Shown here: piece after piece, positions 1-6,766 of the stretch | How positions within the stretch are numbered: the first letter of the stretch is position 1 | Layout: the number at the start of each line of letters is the position of its first letter | Source: CAZTKP01 sp964614215 | Lineage (GTDB): Bacteria > UBP6 > UBA1177 | Reading direction: 5' to 3' | Assembly: GCA_964614215.1 (NCBI GenBank) | Contig: CAZTKP010000077.1 | Coordinates: forward strand, 1-12,059 | Length of the DNA: 12,059 bases | Made by a program: the position numbers and the translations under genes | Notes under the pieces: generated by a model | What the model saw: only the letters and a program-made list of their open reading frames with translations | The model's database searches: none | Told to the model about the DNA's origin: nothing

Positions 1-515
1 GGATCCGTTTTTGTAAGCAGCTCGGTGTTTTTCACAGATAACATCAGGAGTTTATTCACTTTTTCAATAAAATCCTGTTTCATCCAGGTTTCAATATCAT
101 TCTTTTTCCTTTCACTTTTATTATTTTGAGAAAGCCGGTATCTGTTATTCTGAAAATAATCCCAGTAAATATCTGCAAGAATAGATTGCAGAACATGCTT
201 AAGAGGACCTTTAGCTCTGGAAATATTACTCTCAAATTCCGAGATGAGATCCTTTTCATAGTAAGATTCCTTAAGCTGTTTTATTAAAATCAGCGCTTTA
301 AGCAGCTCCGGATCATTATTCTCAGCTTCAGATTTCTTCACCAGAAGATTCGCGATCTTCAGTGTAGTTTTAGGCTTATCTTTTTTCTGGCTGTCAATCA
401 CACATTCCCATAATTCCGAATAGCTCTTTTTTATATCGTCTTTATAGAGTTTCCCTGAAATAAGAATCGTTGAAAAAAGAATAAGAACGATATTTAACTT
501 TGTTATTAACCTCAT
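1..515 (-). CDS. N-terminus of a large alpha-2-macroglobulin-like protein (partial, runs off left edge)
   Basis: The first 171 codons of a gene whose 3' part lies beyond the left edge. The protein opens with a hydrophobic export signal (about residues 5-20, no lipobox Cys), then a helical region with an SYSELW motif, a KALILIKQ stretch, an ILADIYWDYFQNNRYRL stretch and a DIETWMKQDF motif. From memory, this order (x-Y-x-x-LW, KAL, L-A-x-x-YW-x-Y-x-x-x-NR, DIxTW) is the N-terminus of the roughly 1,900-residue alpha-2-macroglobulin-family envelope proteins of Bacteroidota and relatives, thought to trap proteases. The MG and thioester domains are not in the window, so that assignment rests on the N-terminus alone. 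ATG at 515 is the only reasonable start: an in-frame TAG lies four codons upstream. It has no Shine-Dalgarno. It lies 80 bases downstream of mscS on the same strand. Confidence 0.7.
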   Translation of the reverse strand, partial: MRLITKLNIVLILFSTILISGKLYKDDIKKSYSELWECVIDSQKKDKPKTTLKIANLLVKKSEAENNDPELLKALILIKQLKESYYEKDLISEFESNISRAKGPLKHVLQSILADIYWDYFQNNRYRLSQNNKSERKKNDIETWMKQDFIEKVNKLLMLSVKNTELLTKTD

Positions 516-523
516 AGGGACAT

Positions 524-550
524 ACTATAATTAAAATTCTAAGACTTCAA
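524..550 (-). promoter_or_regulatory. Possible promoter of the alpha-2-macroglobulin-like gene
   Basis: On the minus strand TTGAAG (550-545) is followed after 15 bases by TATAGT (529-524), a 5/6 match to a -10 box. The spacer is short. The predicted transcription start falls at or within a base or two of the ATG at 515, which would give a leaderless or nearly leaderless mRNA and would fit the absence of a ribosome binding site. Judged by eye only. Confidence 0.3.
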
Positions 551-595
551 TTTTAATTTTGCTTAAAAAATCAGATAAGTTTCCGAAAAATTAAA

Positions 596-1402
596 TCAAT
601 CCTTCTTCAAATGCACATCAGTCTGCGGATAAGGGATAGATATTCCTTCTTCGTCAAATCTCTTTTTGATGGTTTCATTGAGATGGAAATAGACATCCCA
701 GTAATCTGCTGTTTTAACCCATGGTCTCACAGCAAAATTAACGCTGGAATCAGCTAGTTCAAGGACTGCGACGGTCCAGGCTGGTTCTTTTAGGATCCTT
801 TCGTCAGCTGCAAGGATTTCTTCAAGAACTTTTCTGACTTTATCAAGGTTATCTTCATATCCGACTCCTGCAACAATATCAACACGCCGCATATCGTTAA
901 CCGAATAGTTCGTGATGTTGTCTGATGTAATTTTCGAGTTGGGAACAATTATTTTCTTGTTGTCAGGAGTTTTCATTGTTGTGGAAAAGATCCCGATCTC
1001 TTCGACAGTTCCAGAAGTTCCGCCTGCATCGACATAATCACCGATCTTCAACGGCTTAAAAATGACCATGAGAACTCCGCTTGCAAAGTTTGAAAGCGAT
1101 CCCTGAAGTGCAAGACCGACAGCAAGACCTGCCGCACCGATAACAGCAACAAAAGAAGCTGTCTGGATGCCCAACTCCCCTAACGCGGCGATCACAACAA
1201 AAGCGATAACAGCAACATAGGTTAAATTGGATACGAATGACACAAGCGTCTGGTCAACTCTGCTTTTTGTCATTACCTTGCTCATCACTTTCCTAATTAT
1301 CAGGGCCACTATCCACCCCAGAAAAAGTATTGCCACAGCATAGAGAACTCTCGGCCAGTACGCATCTGCATATTCAAGAAGTTTTTGAATCATCTTTTCC
1401 AT
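596..1402 (-). CDS. mscS: Small-conductance mechanosensitive channel MscS
   Basis: Tension-gated inner-membrane pore that releases solutes on hypo-osmotic shock; the family forms heptamers. The 268 residues are close to E. coli MscS (286) and co-linear with it. TM1 is at about 18-36, TM2 at about 57-75, and the pore helix TM3 at about 80-112 carries the Gly/Ala packing pattern GAAGLAVGLALQGSLSN. The beta domain follows (KIGDYVD, IFSTTMKTPD, IIVPNSKI), then the C-terminal alpha/beta domain ending PYPQTDVHLKKD. No key segment is missing. ATG at 1402 is preceded by GAGGTG (1412-1407) four bases away. It is divergent from the ATPase gene and upstream of the alpha-2-macroglobulin-like gene. The N-terminus is shorter than in E. 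coli, which is common. Of the three channels here it is the one closest to E. coli MscS. Confidence 0.95.
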   Translation of the reverse strand: MEKMIQKLLEYADAYWPRVLYAVAILFLGWIVALIIRKVMSKVMTKSRVDQTLVSFVSNLTYVAVIAFVVIAALGELGIQTASFVAVIGAAGLAVGLALQGSLSNFASGVLMVIFKPLKIGDYVDAGGTSGTVEEIGIFSTTMKTPDNKKIIVPNSKITSDNITNYSVNDMRRVDIVAGVGYEDNLDKVRKVLEEILAADERILKEPAWTVAVLELADSSVNFAVRPWVKTADYWDVYFHLNETIKKRFDEEGISIPYPQTDVHLKKD

Positions 1403-1434
1403 TTTTCACCTCATTTCGATGTTTTCGACATTTA

Positions 1435-1462
1435 AGAATATATATAAAGATTAAATTTGCAA
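1435..1462 (-). promoter_or_regulatory. Possible mscS promoter sharing its -35 with the divergent promoter
   Basis: On the minus strand TTGCAA (1462-1457) is followed after 16 bases by TATTCT (1440-1435), only a 4/6 match; TATATT slightly closer in is an alternative -10 with poorer spacing. TTGCAA is its own reverse complement, so the same six bases also serve as the -35 of the plus-strand promoter. Confidence 0.3.
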
Positions 1463-1485
1463 AAAATAATGGAAACCACTAAAAT
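1457..1485 (+). promoter_or_regulatory. Probable sigma-70-type promoter of the ATPase-channel operon
   Basis: TTGCAA (1457-1462), 17-base spacer, TAAAAT (1480-1485). The predicted transcription start near 1492 leaves a leader of about 20 bases holding the GGAG at 1505-1508. This placement excludes an upstream start at the TTG at 1457, which would be inside the -35 box. Confidence 0.5.
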
Positions 1486-1504
1486 TTTCCCGGATCTATT
1501 TTAC

Positions 1505-1508
1505 GGAG
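1505..1508 (+). promoter_or_regulatory. Shine-Dalgarno that fixes the ATPase start
   Basis: GGAG followed by five A and then ATG at 1514. It selects this ATG over the in-frame TTG at 1457 and ATG at 1469, neither of which has a comparable site. Confidence 0.7.
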
Positions 1509-1513
1509 AAAAA

Positions 1514-4489
1514 ATGAATTTATTTGAACAACTTAACGAGCTGTCTCAAAGATCTGCCAATGAATTGATAGACAGTATCATAAAGGATCACTCTCAGTTT
1601 GCCGGAACAGTTTCTGAAAATCTGACGACTTTAAGATCTGAGATATCCGGGAAAAATGATGCCCGGGCAGTCCGTACACAGATGAAAAAAACATTCTGCC
1701 GGATAAAGGATCTGTGTAACACTGAACTTGAAAACGATAAAACCTTTGATCTTGACGGGGCGAACAGCAGTTTTGAATCACAGATAAAGGAACTTCTGGA
1801 AAAAAATGACAAGGAGATCGAGTCCCGGTTTTCTGTTGAAATCCTCAGATCTGAAGTTGGAAAGACACCCTTTTTTAAATTGTGGAAACCTTTTAAAATT
1901 TTCGGATCAAAGATCAGAAGTCCGAAAAAAATGACCTTTGAAACTTTCAGCTTTGTTGAATCTTTCTGGACACTGCCCTTTCTCAAAGACCTCTACGAAA
2001 TAAGAGTTGACATCTATAAAAAGATCATTGGAAACCTGAATGATATCCATGAAAGGATGGAGAATTTTCAGGATATTTCAATGTTCTTTGACAGGTTTAA
2101 CGAAGTCTTTTCAGAAATAAATAAAAACGACATGGAAACAACCATCAAAGAACTTGATGAAACCATTGAATTCATTAACAATATATCTAAATCGACTGCT
2201 GAACTGACGGCTGAAAAAGATGAAAAGATAAAGGCACTTTCCCGAAAGATCGAAGAAGATATCTCACAGAAAATCAAATATGCCGGAACAATGATCGTGC
2301 CTGAAAGCTCTTTTTCTCCTGAAGCAAACCTCAAAAAAAGGGAAAAGATCACGGAAAAATGTCTTTCTTCTTCATCAAGCTGGAAAAAATACTTCGATTT
2401 CTGTATTTCCTCCTGGCATAAAGATCTTGAGCTTTCAGAACTGCAGTTCAACACAGCACTGACCGGTCTTGAGATCACAAACATGATAAACAGCAGACAT
2501 GAGGAAAAGATCGATCCTGCTCTCAACTCGATCAGAGACCTTGTCATAAAGAGTAAAGCCGAAATAGTTGAACTCAAAAAAGGTGAAGGCAGCGAACTTA
2601 AAAAAGCTATCATGCTTCAGAACAGATCTATCACCAAGACACTTCGGAGCGATCTTCTACCTAAGCTTCTTGAGTCAATAAGAAATACTAACTATAAAAA
2701 TCTGACCGACCTTCTCCTTGACAAGATCTCCCAGTTTACAGACAACATAAAGGATTCTCACACAATTATTACAAAGCAGGACCTCAATTCTTTCTCCCCT
2801 CTCCCGCATACTGACAGAATTCCGACAAAAACACTCATAAAGAACAGAATAGAGCAGATAACTCACAAAAAAGCTGCAACTTTTCTGGAAAAGATCAAGA
2901 CAGATCAGGAAAAACTGCTGAGAAGAATTAATGATATAGATACAATAATTAATTCCAATTTCGAAGCTTCCCTCAACATACTCCGTGAAAATGAAGGAGA
3001 ACCGTTAAAATCCATAGAAGTTGCGGCAGAAGGTCTTGAAAGAACTGGGATCCTTGTTGAAGAGCTGTCTGTCGAATTTGAAAATATCAGGGCGTCAGCT
3101 ACGGAATTCTGCATCGGGATCACTTCAGAAATGATCAATAAAACCGAGGACTTCTCTATTGATGAAAAAGTCCTTGTACTGAAAATGCAGCTTATGAGGG
3201 AGCAGACATTTAAAAAGATGAAAGCTTCTTTCTCCGCTACATTTAACATCATAAAACAGGGCTGGGATAAGGCTGTTACTGTCATCACAGAAACTTTTTC
3301 AAGATCAAAGAAACAGATCTCAAGTATAAGAAAGATAACAGGACTTTCTGCAGGAACTGATTCCGTAGGATTCGGCTTCACTCAGTATCTGAACAATTCT
3401 ATTAAAAAGATCGAAAAACTGCCCTATGTCTATCAGAGACTTTTCAGGATGGAACCTCTTACCGGTGAAGATCTTTTTGCTGCCAGAAAGACTGAGCTCA
3501 ACACTATTAAACAGGATTATCTTCTGTGGAAAGATGGTGCTGTCGCATCAATTGCACTTTTCGGTGAAAAAGGAAGCGGAAAGACAACACTTTTAAATAT
3601 TGCCAGAAACTCTTTTCTTACTTCTTCCCAGACAATAAACATCGATCTGAGCGGAACTATCTCTAAAACCGACGAGCTTTTTGAGATACTTAAGAATGCT
3701 TTTAAGCTAGGAGATATAAACACTTTTGAAGAACTTGAGAATCAGCTTATATCAGACAGCACGAGGCGAGTCTGCATCGTTGAGAACATTGAGAATCTCT
3801 ATCTTAGAACTGTTGATGGTTTTGAAGCGATCGAAAGGTTTCTTCTTCTCATATCAAAAACGCACAGCAATATTTTCTGGATAGTATCCTCAAGCCTCTA
3901 TGCCTACCTCTATCTTGATTATGTGATCGAAATAAAAAAGCATTTTCAGAGATCTGTGCTTCTTGGACCTTTAAACGAGAGCGAGGTTGAAGATATTATT
4001 CTTGCAAGACATTTCTCAAGCGGATATTCTCTTGTCTTTAAAGAGACTCGATCACAAAAAAACAAAAAACAGCAAAAAGTGCGGAATGAGAAGGACCGTC
4101 AGGAAATTTTTAGAAAAGAATACTTCGCTGAACTTGCAAGGATCTCTGACGGAAACATTTATAACTCCATAATTCTCTGGCTTAATTCAATAATTCAAGT
4201 TGAAGACGAAAAGATCATCGTGGGCAGCAATATCGTTTCCGAATACGCTTTTATCTCCCAGCTTCCAAAAGAGACACTGTTCATTCTTGCCGCAACGATC
4301 CAGCATGATTCAATTACCGTCGATAATTTCATGATTATCTTCAGGAGCTCGCGGATAACTGCTGAAAAAACTCTTGAGAGACTGGCCACAAGCGGAATTC
4401 TTCAGAAAAACGGCGAAAGTTACAACATACATCCATTTCTGTTTAAATCTGTGACAAAGGTGCTTAAACAGAATAACATACTTTATTAG
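1514..4489 (+). CDS. Large coiled-coil P-loop ATPase with C-terminal winged-helix-like region, paired with an MscS channel
   Basis: 991 residues, no signal peptide or membrane segment, so probably cytoplasmic. Residues 1 to about 640 are Lys/Glu/Ile/Leu-rich and predicted helical, probably coiled-coil or stalk-like. An ORC/STAND-like entry motif FAARKTEL (655-662; F-x-G-R-x-x-EL in relatives) precedes Walker A GEKGSGKT (684-691), a Walker B-like strand VCIVEN (753-758, Glu757 where Asp is usual) and a sensor-1-like strand IFWIVSSS (787-794). A basic linker of about 25 residues (SQKNKKQQKVRNEKDRQ) follows. The last roughly 78 residues look like a winged helix (LAATIQHDSITVDNF ... ERLATSGILQKNGESYNIHP). 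I infer an AAA+/STAND-like regulatory ATPase, not a transporter ABC (no LSGGQ signature seen). It is coupled to the downstream channel gene by a ribosome site overlapping its TAG stop. I recall similar ATPase-MscS pairs in other genomes but cannot verify this. Precise function unknown. Confidence 0.85.
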   Translation: MNLFEQLNELSQRSANELIDSIIKDHSQFAGTVSENLTTLRSEISGKNDARAVRTQMKKTFCRIKDLCNTELENDKTFDLDGANSSFESQIKELLEKNDKEIESRFSVEILRSEVGKTPFFKLWKPFKIFGSKIRSPKKMTFETFSFVESFWTLPFLKDLYEIRVDIYKKIIGNLNDIHERMENFQDISMFFDRFNEVFSEINKNDMETTIKELDETIEFINNISKSTAELTAEKDEKIKALSRKIEEDISQKIKYAGTMIVPESSFSPEANLKKREKITEKCLSSSSSWKKYFDFCISSWHKDLELSELQFNTALTGLEITNMINSRHEEKIDPALNSIRDLVIKSKAEIVELKKGEGSELKKAIMLQNRSITKTLRSDLLPKLLESIRNTNYKNLTDLLLDKISQFTDNIKDSHTIITKQDLNSFSPLPHTDRIPTKTLIKNRIEQITHKKAATFLEKIKTDQEKLLRRINDIDTIINSNFEASLNILRENEGEPLKSIEVAAEGLERTGILVEELSVEFENIRASATEFCIGITSEMINKTEDFSIDEKVLVLKMQLMREQTFKKMKASFSATFNIIKQGWDKAVTVITETFSRSKKQISSIRKITGLSAGTDSVGFGFTQYLNNSIKKIEKLPYVYQRLFRMEPLTGEDLFAARKTELNTIKQDYLLWKDGAVASIALFGEKGSGKTTLLNIARNSFLTSSQTINIDLSGTISKTDELFEILKNAFKLGDINTFEELENQLISDSTRRVCIVENIENLYLRTVDGFEAIERFLLLISKTHSNIFWIVSSSLYAYLYLDYVIEIKKHFQRSVLLGPLNESEVEDIILARHFSSGYSLVFKETRSQKNKKQQKVRNEKDRQEIFRKEYFAELARISDGNIYNSIILWLNSIIQVEDEKIIVGSNIVSEYAFISQLPKETLFILAATIQHDSITVDNFMIIFRSSRITAEKTLERLATSGILQKNGESYNIHPFLFKSVTKVLKQNNILY

Positions 4490-4492
4490 GTG
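4488..4492 (+). promoter_or_regulatory. Shine-Dalgarno overlapping the ATPase stop codon (translational coupling)
   Basis: AGGTG begins inside the TAG stop of the ATPase gene (4487-4489) and lies six bases before ATG at 4499. The GTG at 4490, in frame three codons earlier, is part of this site and so is unlikely to be the start. Confidence 0.65.
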
Positions 4493-4498
4493 AAAGAT

Positions 4499-5443
4499 AT
4501 GGCAGCACGCATTACAAAAATATTCTCAATCCTCATACTTTTGAGTTTTCTTACATTAAATGCCGTAGAAAAGACCGATCCTCCACCTGAAACTCCTGAT
4601 TCAGGCAACACCGTTACTCAGATCGGCGAGACTTTAAGCAAGACAAAACCTGAAATAAAATGGGAAGTATCAACAGGAAAGATCATCTGGTCTGTACTCT
4701 TTTTCATGATCGGCCTGCTGTTGATCCGCTATGCAACAAAAATTCTTGAAGCAATAGCTGAGAGATGGAGCCGCTCAAGACTTTTTATTAAAAGGACCAT
4801 TCCAATAATCCGGATCCTTGGTTGGACAACTGTTATCTACCTCATCATTGTTGGAGTTCTCGCTCCTCCTGTGGAAACCATCATTGCCGTAACCGCTTCA
4901 ACTGGAATTGCCCTTGGATTTGCATCTCAGGATATTCTGAAAAACGTTTTCGGCGGAATTATGATCCTCTTTGACCATCCTTTTCAGATAGGAGACAAAA
5001 TTACGGTTGGTCAGCATTATGGTGAAGTTGTTCAGATCGGCCTCAGATCAGTCAGAATCGTCACTCCCGATGATTCTCTCGTTTCAATTCCCAACAGCGA
5101 GATCGTCAACCAGTCAGTCAGCAATGCCAATTCAGGTGAGTTCAACTGTCAGGTCGTCTGCGACTTCTTTCTTCCGACAAATATTGATATTGAACAGATC
5201 AAGGAACTCGCCTACAGAGCAGTTGCAGTTTCCCGCTACGTCTATCTGAAAAAACCTGTCACCGTTCTTGTTAAAAATGAAATCCACGAAGGAAATACCG
5301 TACTTAAACTCAGAACAAAAGCCTACGTCCTCGACCTGAGATTCGAGTTTAAGTTCATGAGCGAGATCACCGAAACTTTCATCTCGGAACTAAATAAGAA
5401 AAACATTCCTGTCCTGAAAAATCCTAAAGTTTATAATGTGTGA
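4499..5443 (+). CDS. MscS-family channel coupled to the ATPase
   Basis: 314 residues from ATG 4499. An N-terminal hydrophobic segment (about 8-21), probably a cleaved signal peptide, is followed by a Pro/Glu/Thr-rich stretch (25-55) likely periplasmic. TM1 is at about 61-79, TM2 at about 102-121, and pore helix TM3 at about 124-157 contains VTASTGIALGFASQDILKN. The MscS beta domain follows (FQIGDKITV, GEVVQIGLRSVRIVTPDDS, VSIPNSEIVN) and a C-terminal alpha/beta domain to residue 314. All core MscS elements are present. The pore helix differs from that of the first channel (Ser/Gln/Asp after the Gly/Ala stretch), so this is a paralogue of another subfamily, not a recent copy. The nine-base gap to the ATPase and the shared ribosome site indicate one mRNA and probably stoichiometric synthesis. 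I infer that ATPase and channel work together. Confidence 0.9.
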   Translation: MAARITKIFSILILLSFLTLNAVEKTDPPPETPDSGNTVTQIGETLSKTKPEIKWEVSTGKIIWSVLFFMIGLLLIRYATKILEAIAERWSRSRLFIKRTIPIIRILGWTTVIYLIIVGVLAPPVETIIAVTASTGIALGFASQDILKNVFGGIMILFDHPFQIGDKITVGQHYGEVVQIGLRSVRIVTPDDSLVSIPNSEIVNQSVSNANSGEFNCQVVCDFFLPTNIDIEQIKELAYRAVAVSRYVYLKKPVTVLVKNEIHEGNTVLKLRTKAYVLDLRFEFKFMSEITETFISELNKKNIPVLKNPKVYNV

Positions 5444-5458
5444 AATTTGATTGAAATT

Positions 5459-5487
5459 ACTTCATCTCAGATGGAGTGATTTTTTTT
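5459..5487 (+). terminator. Rho-independent terminator of the ATPase-channel operon
   Basis: The arms ACTTCA (5459-5464) and TGGAGT (5472-5477) pair, with one G-T wobble, around a seven-base loop that could pair further; eight T follow (5480-5487). It lies 15 bases after the channel stop. The T tract overlaps the stop codon of the convergent nuclease gene. The other strand lacks a T run, so it is probably one-directional. Confidence 0.7.
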
Positions 5488-6568
5488 ATTTACTATCTTT
5501 TTTCTTATCCAGTTGAATTACGGCATTTAACTTTTCCCTTTCAATTTCTGCAGCAAGCTCTTCTTCCGTTGGTAGATACAGCTTGTATTTTGTAGCAAAT
5601 ATGTGCTCATTCCCCTTCAATATCGAATATCTTGCAATATCATTATCCGTTTTTGAACACAACACAATACCCAGAGTTGGATGATCATCTTCGCCTATAA
5701 TATTTTCATCAAACATTCTCACATACATGTCCATCTGACCGACATCCTGATGTGTTATTCTGCTTGTTTTCAGATCGATCAGCACAAAACATTTCAGAAA
5801 ATAATTGTAAAACACCAGATCAATGTAGTAATTTCTGGCCTCCGTTCTAATTAACTTCTGCCTTTCAACAAATGCATATCCTTTACCAAGCTCAAGTATA
5901 AACTGCTGTAAATTGTCGATAATTGCTTTTTCGATCTGATTTTCCGTATATCCAAGATTTATTGGAAGATTTAAAAACTCAAGAACTGCCGGATTCTTAA
6001 TAAATTCATATTTATCCTTTCCAAAACTTTTTGTTTTTTCCTTCATTTCTTCAATTACTGGTGCTTTAATTTGAGAAGCAAGTAATCTCTCATAATATTG
6101 AGTAGATATATTTCGCTCAAGTGTTCTGACGCTCCAAGTCTGATCTGCCGTTTCTTTAATATAATATTCACGGGCTCTCCTATTATCAATTTTCATTATT
6201 AAGACAATGTGAGACCAACTTAACTTCGAGAAAAGGAGTGATTCAGTGTCATTTTCTGATTTGGCAGACACTGTCTGCCGAATTTGTTTCCTAGGAAAAG
6301 TTAGATAAAACTGTCTAATATTTCTAAGATTTCTCTCTGAGAATCCTCTTCCGAACTCGTTTCTTAATTCAACTGACAATATTTTTATTATCTCCTTACC
6401 ATACTCAGCTCTTTCTCTGCCTCGCTGTTCTTCCTTAACGATTCTCTTACCTATTAACCAATATGCTTGAACCATTGCGCTGTTTACTGCTGAATAAGCC
6501 TGTTCCCTTGCTTTTGACAGTATGTTTTTCACGTCATCAAAAAACTGTGTCTTTTTCTGTATCGTCAT
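5486..6568 (-). CDS. PD-(D/E)XK nuclease-domain protein of the DUF1016/YhcG family
   Basis: 360 residues from ATG 6568. The N-terminal DUF1016_N region (about 10-165) has AYSAVNSAMVQAYWLIGKRI, the RAEYGKEII motif, FSERNLRNIRQFY and SWSH (117-120). The C-terminal nuclease fold (about 190-340) has Asp250 in YYIDLVFYN, Asp265-Leu-Lys267 in VLIDLKT, and Gln278 in VGQM, matching the D...(D/E)xK...Q arrangement. The active site looks intact. The family is common in accessory DNA and its role is not settled; DNA processing or defence has been suggested. An extra segment of about 20 residues (93-115) before SWSH holds a perfect DNA palindrome. The start was chosen at 6568, with GGGGG (6577-6573) four bases before it; an in-frame TTG at 6589 would add seven residues with no ribosome site. 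It stands alone between two channel operons, with no toxin, antitoxin or methylase beside it. Confidence 0.9.
   Translation of the reverse strand: MTIQKKTQFFDDVKNILSKAREQAYSAVNSAMVQAYWLIGKRIVKEEQRGRERAEYGKEIIKILSVELRNEFGRGFSERNLRNIRQFYLTFPRKQIRQTVSAKSENDTESLLFSKLSWSHIVLIMKIDNRRAREYYIKETADQTWSVRTLERNISTQYYERLLASQIKAPVIEEMKEKTKSFGKDKYEFIKNPAVLEFLNLPINLGYTENQIEKAIIDNLQQFILELGKGYAFVERQKLIRTEARNYYIDLVFYNYFLKCFVLIDLKTSRITHQDVGQMDMYVRMFDENIIGEDDHPTLGIVLCSKTDNDIARYSILKGNEHIFATKYKLYLPTEEELAAEIEREKLNAVIQLDKKKDSK
6263..6279. repeat. Perfect 7-bp inverted repeat inside the nuclease gene
   Basis: GGCAGAC, ACT, GTCTGCC: seven-base arms around a three-base loop. It codes for part of the RQTVSAKS segment, which appears to be an insertion between the two halves of the DUF1016_N domain. 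Confidence 0.5.
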
Positions 6569-6620
6569 TTTGCCCCCGAGTTTAATCAAAATAAAACTGC
6601 ATCCACCAGCTCTTATCCGA

Positions 6621-6648
6621 ATTCTAATTTTTTTATGACAAACATCAA
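6621..6648 (-). promoter_or_regulatory. Possible promoter of the DUF1016 nuclease gene
   Basis: On the minus strand TTGATG (6648-6643), 16-base spacer, TAGAAT (6626-6621, 5/6 match). It would give a leader of about 45 bases. Judged by eye. Confidence 0.35.
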
Positions 6649-6661
6649 ATTATCTTTTTAT

Positions 6662-6766
6662 AAATACAAGGCGCTCAATGCATTGGTAACCTTCAAACCG
6701 TCAAGTGCACTTTACTGTTTTCGCCTAAATCCGTCGAGTAGACTTTACGCTTTAATTAGATTTAAT
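6662..6766 (+). repeat. Degenerate tandem repeat, three units of 33-36 bases
   Basis: Units at 6662-6697, 6698-6730 and 6731-6766. The second and third are most alike at DNA level: both start CCGTC, share AGT, and contain ACTTTAC. Read in one plus-strand frame they give KYKALNALVTFK, PSSALYCFRLN and PSSRLYALIRFN, a recurring x-x-x-(A/R)-L pattern. No ribosome site precedes the small open frame (ATG at 6635), and its end runs into the opposite-strand channel gene, so I do not call a gene. It may be a decayed mobile or repeat element. The rest of 6569-6761 holds only the putative nuclease promoter. Confidence 0.4.

Noticed and set aside
1..6. GGATCC at the first base as a cloning junction
   Set aside because: A BamHI site at the edge could mark a clone end, but it is in frame with the coding sequence and there is no vector sequence.
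516..595. Terminator between mscS and the alpha-2-macroglobulin-like gene
   Set aside because: A/T-rich with T runs but no convincing stem on the minus strand.
1457..1513. Upstream TTG start adding 19 residues to the ATPase
   Set aside because: The TTG lies in a likely -35 box and lacks a ribosome site; ATG 1514 has GGAG at five bases.
1578..3723. Several minus-strand open frames opposite the ATPase gene
   Set aside because: Ser/Phe/Leu-rich shadows of a Lys/Glu-rich coding strand, without ribosome sites or recognisable domains.
1514..4489. ABC transporter or SMC-type ATPase
   Set aside because: No ABC signature motif between Walker A and B, and both Walker motifs lie in the C-terminal third, not at opposite ends of the coiled coil.
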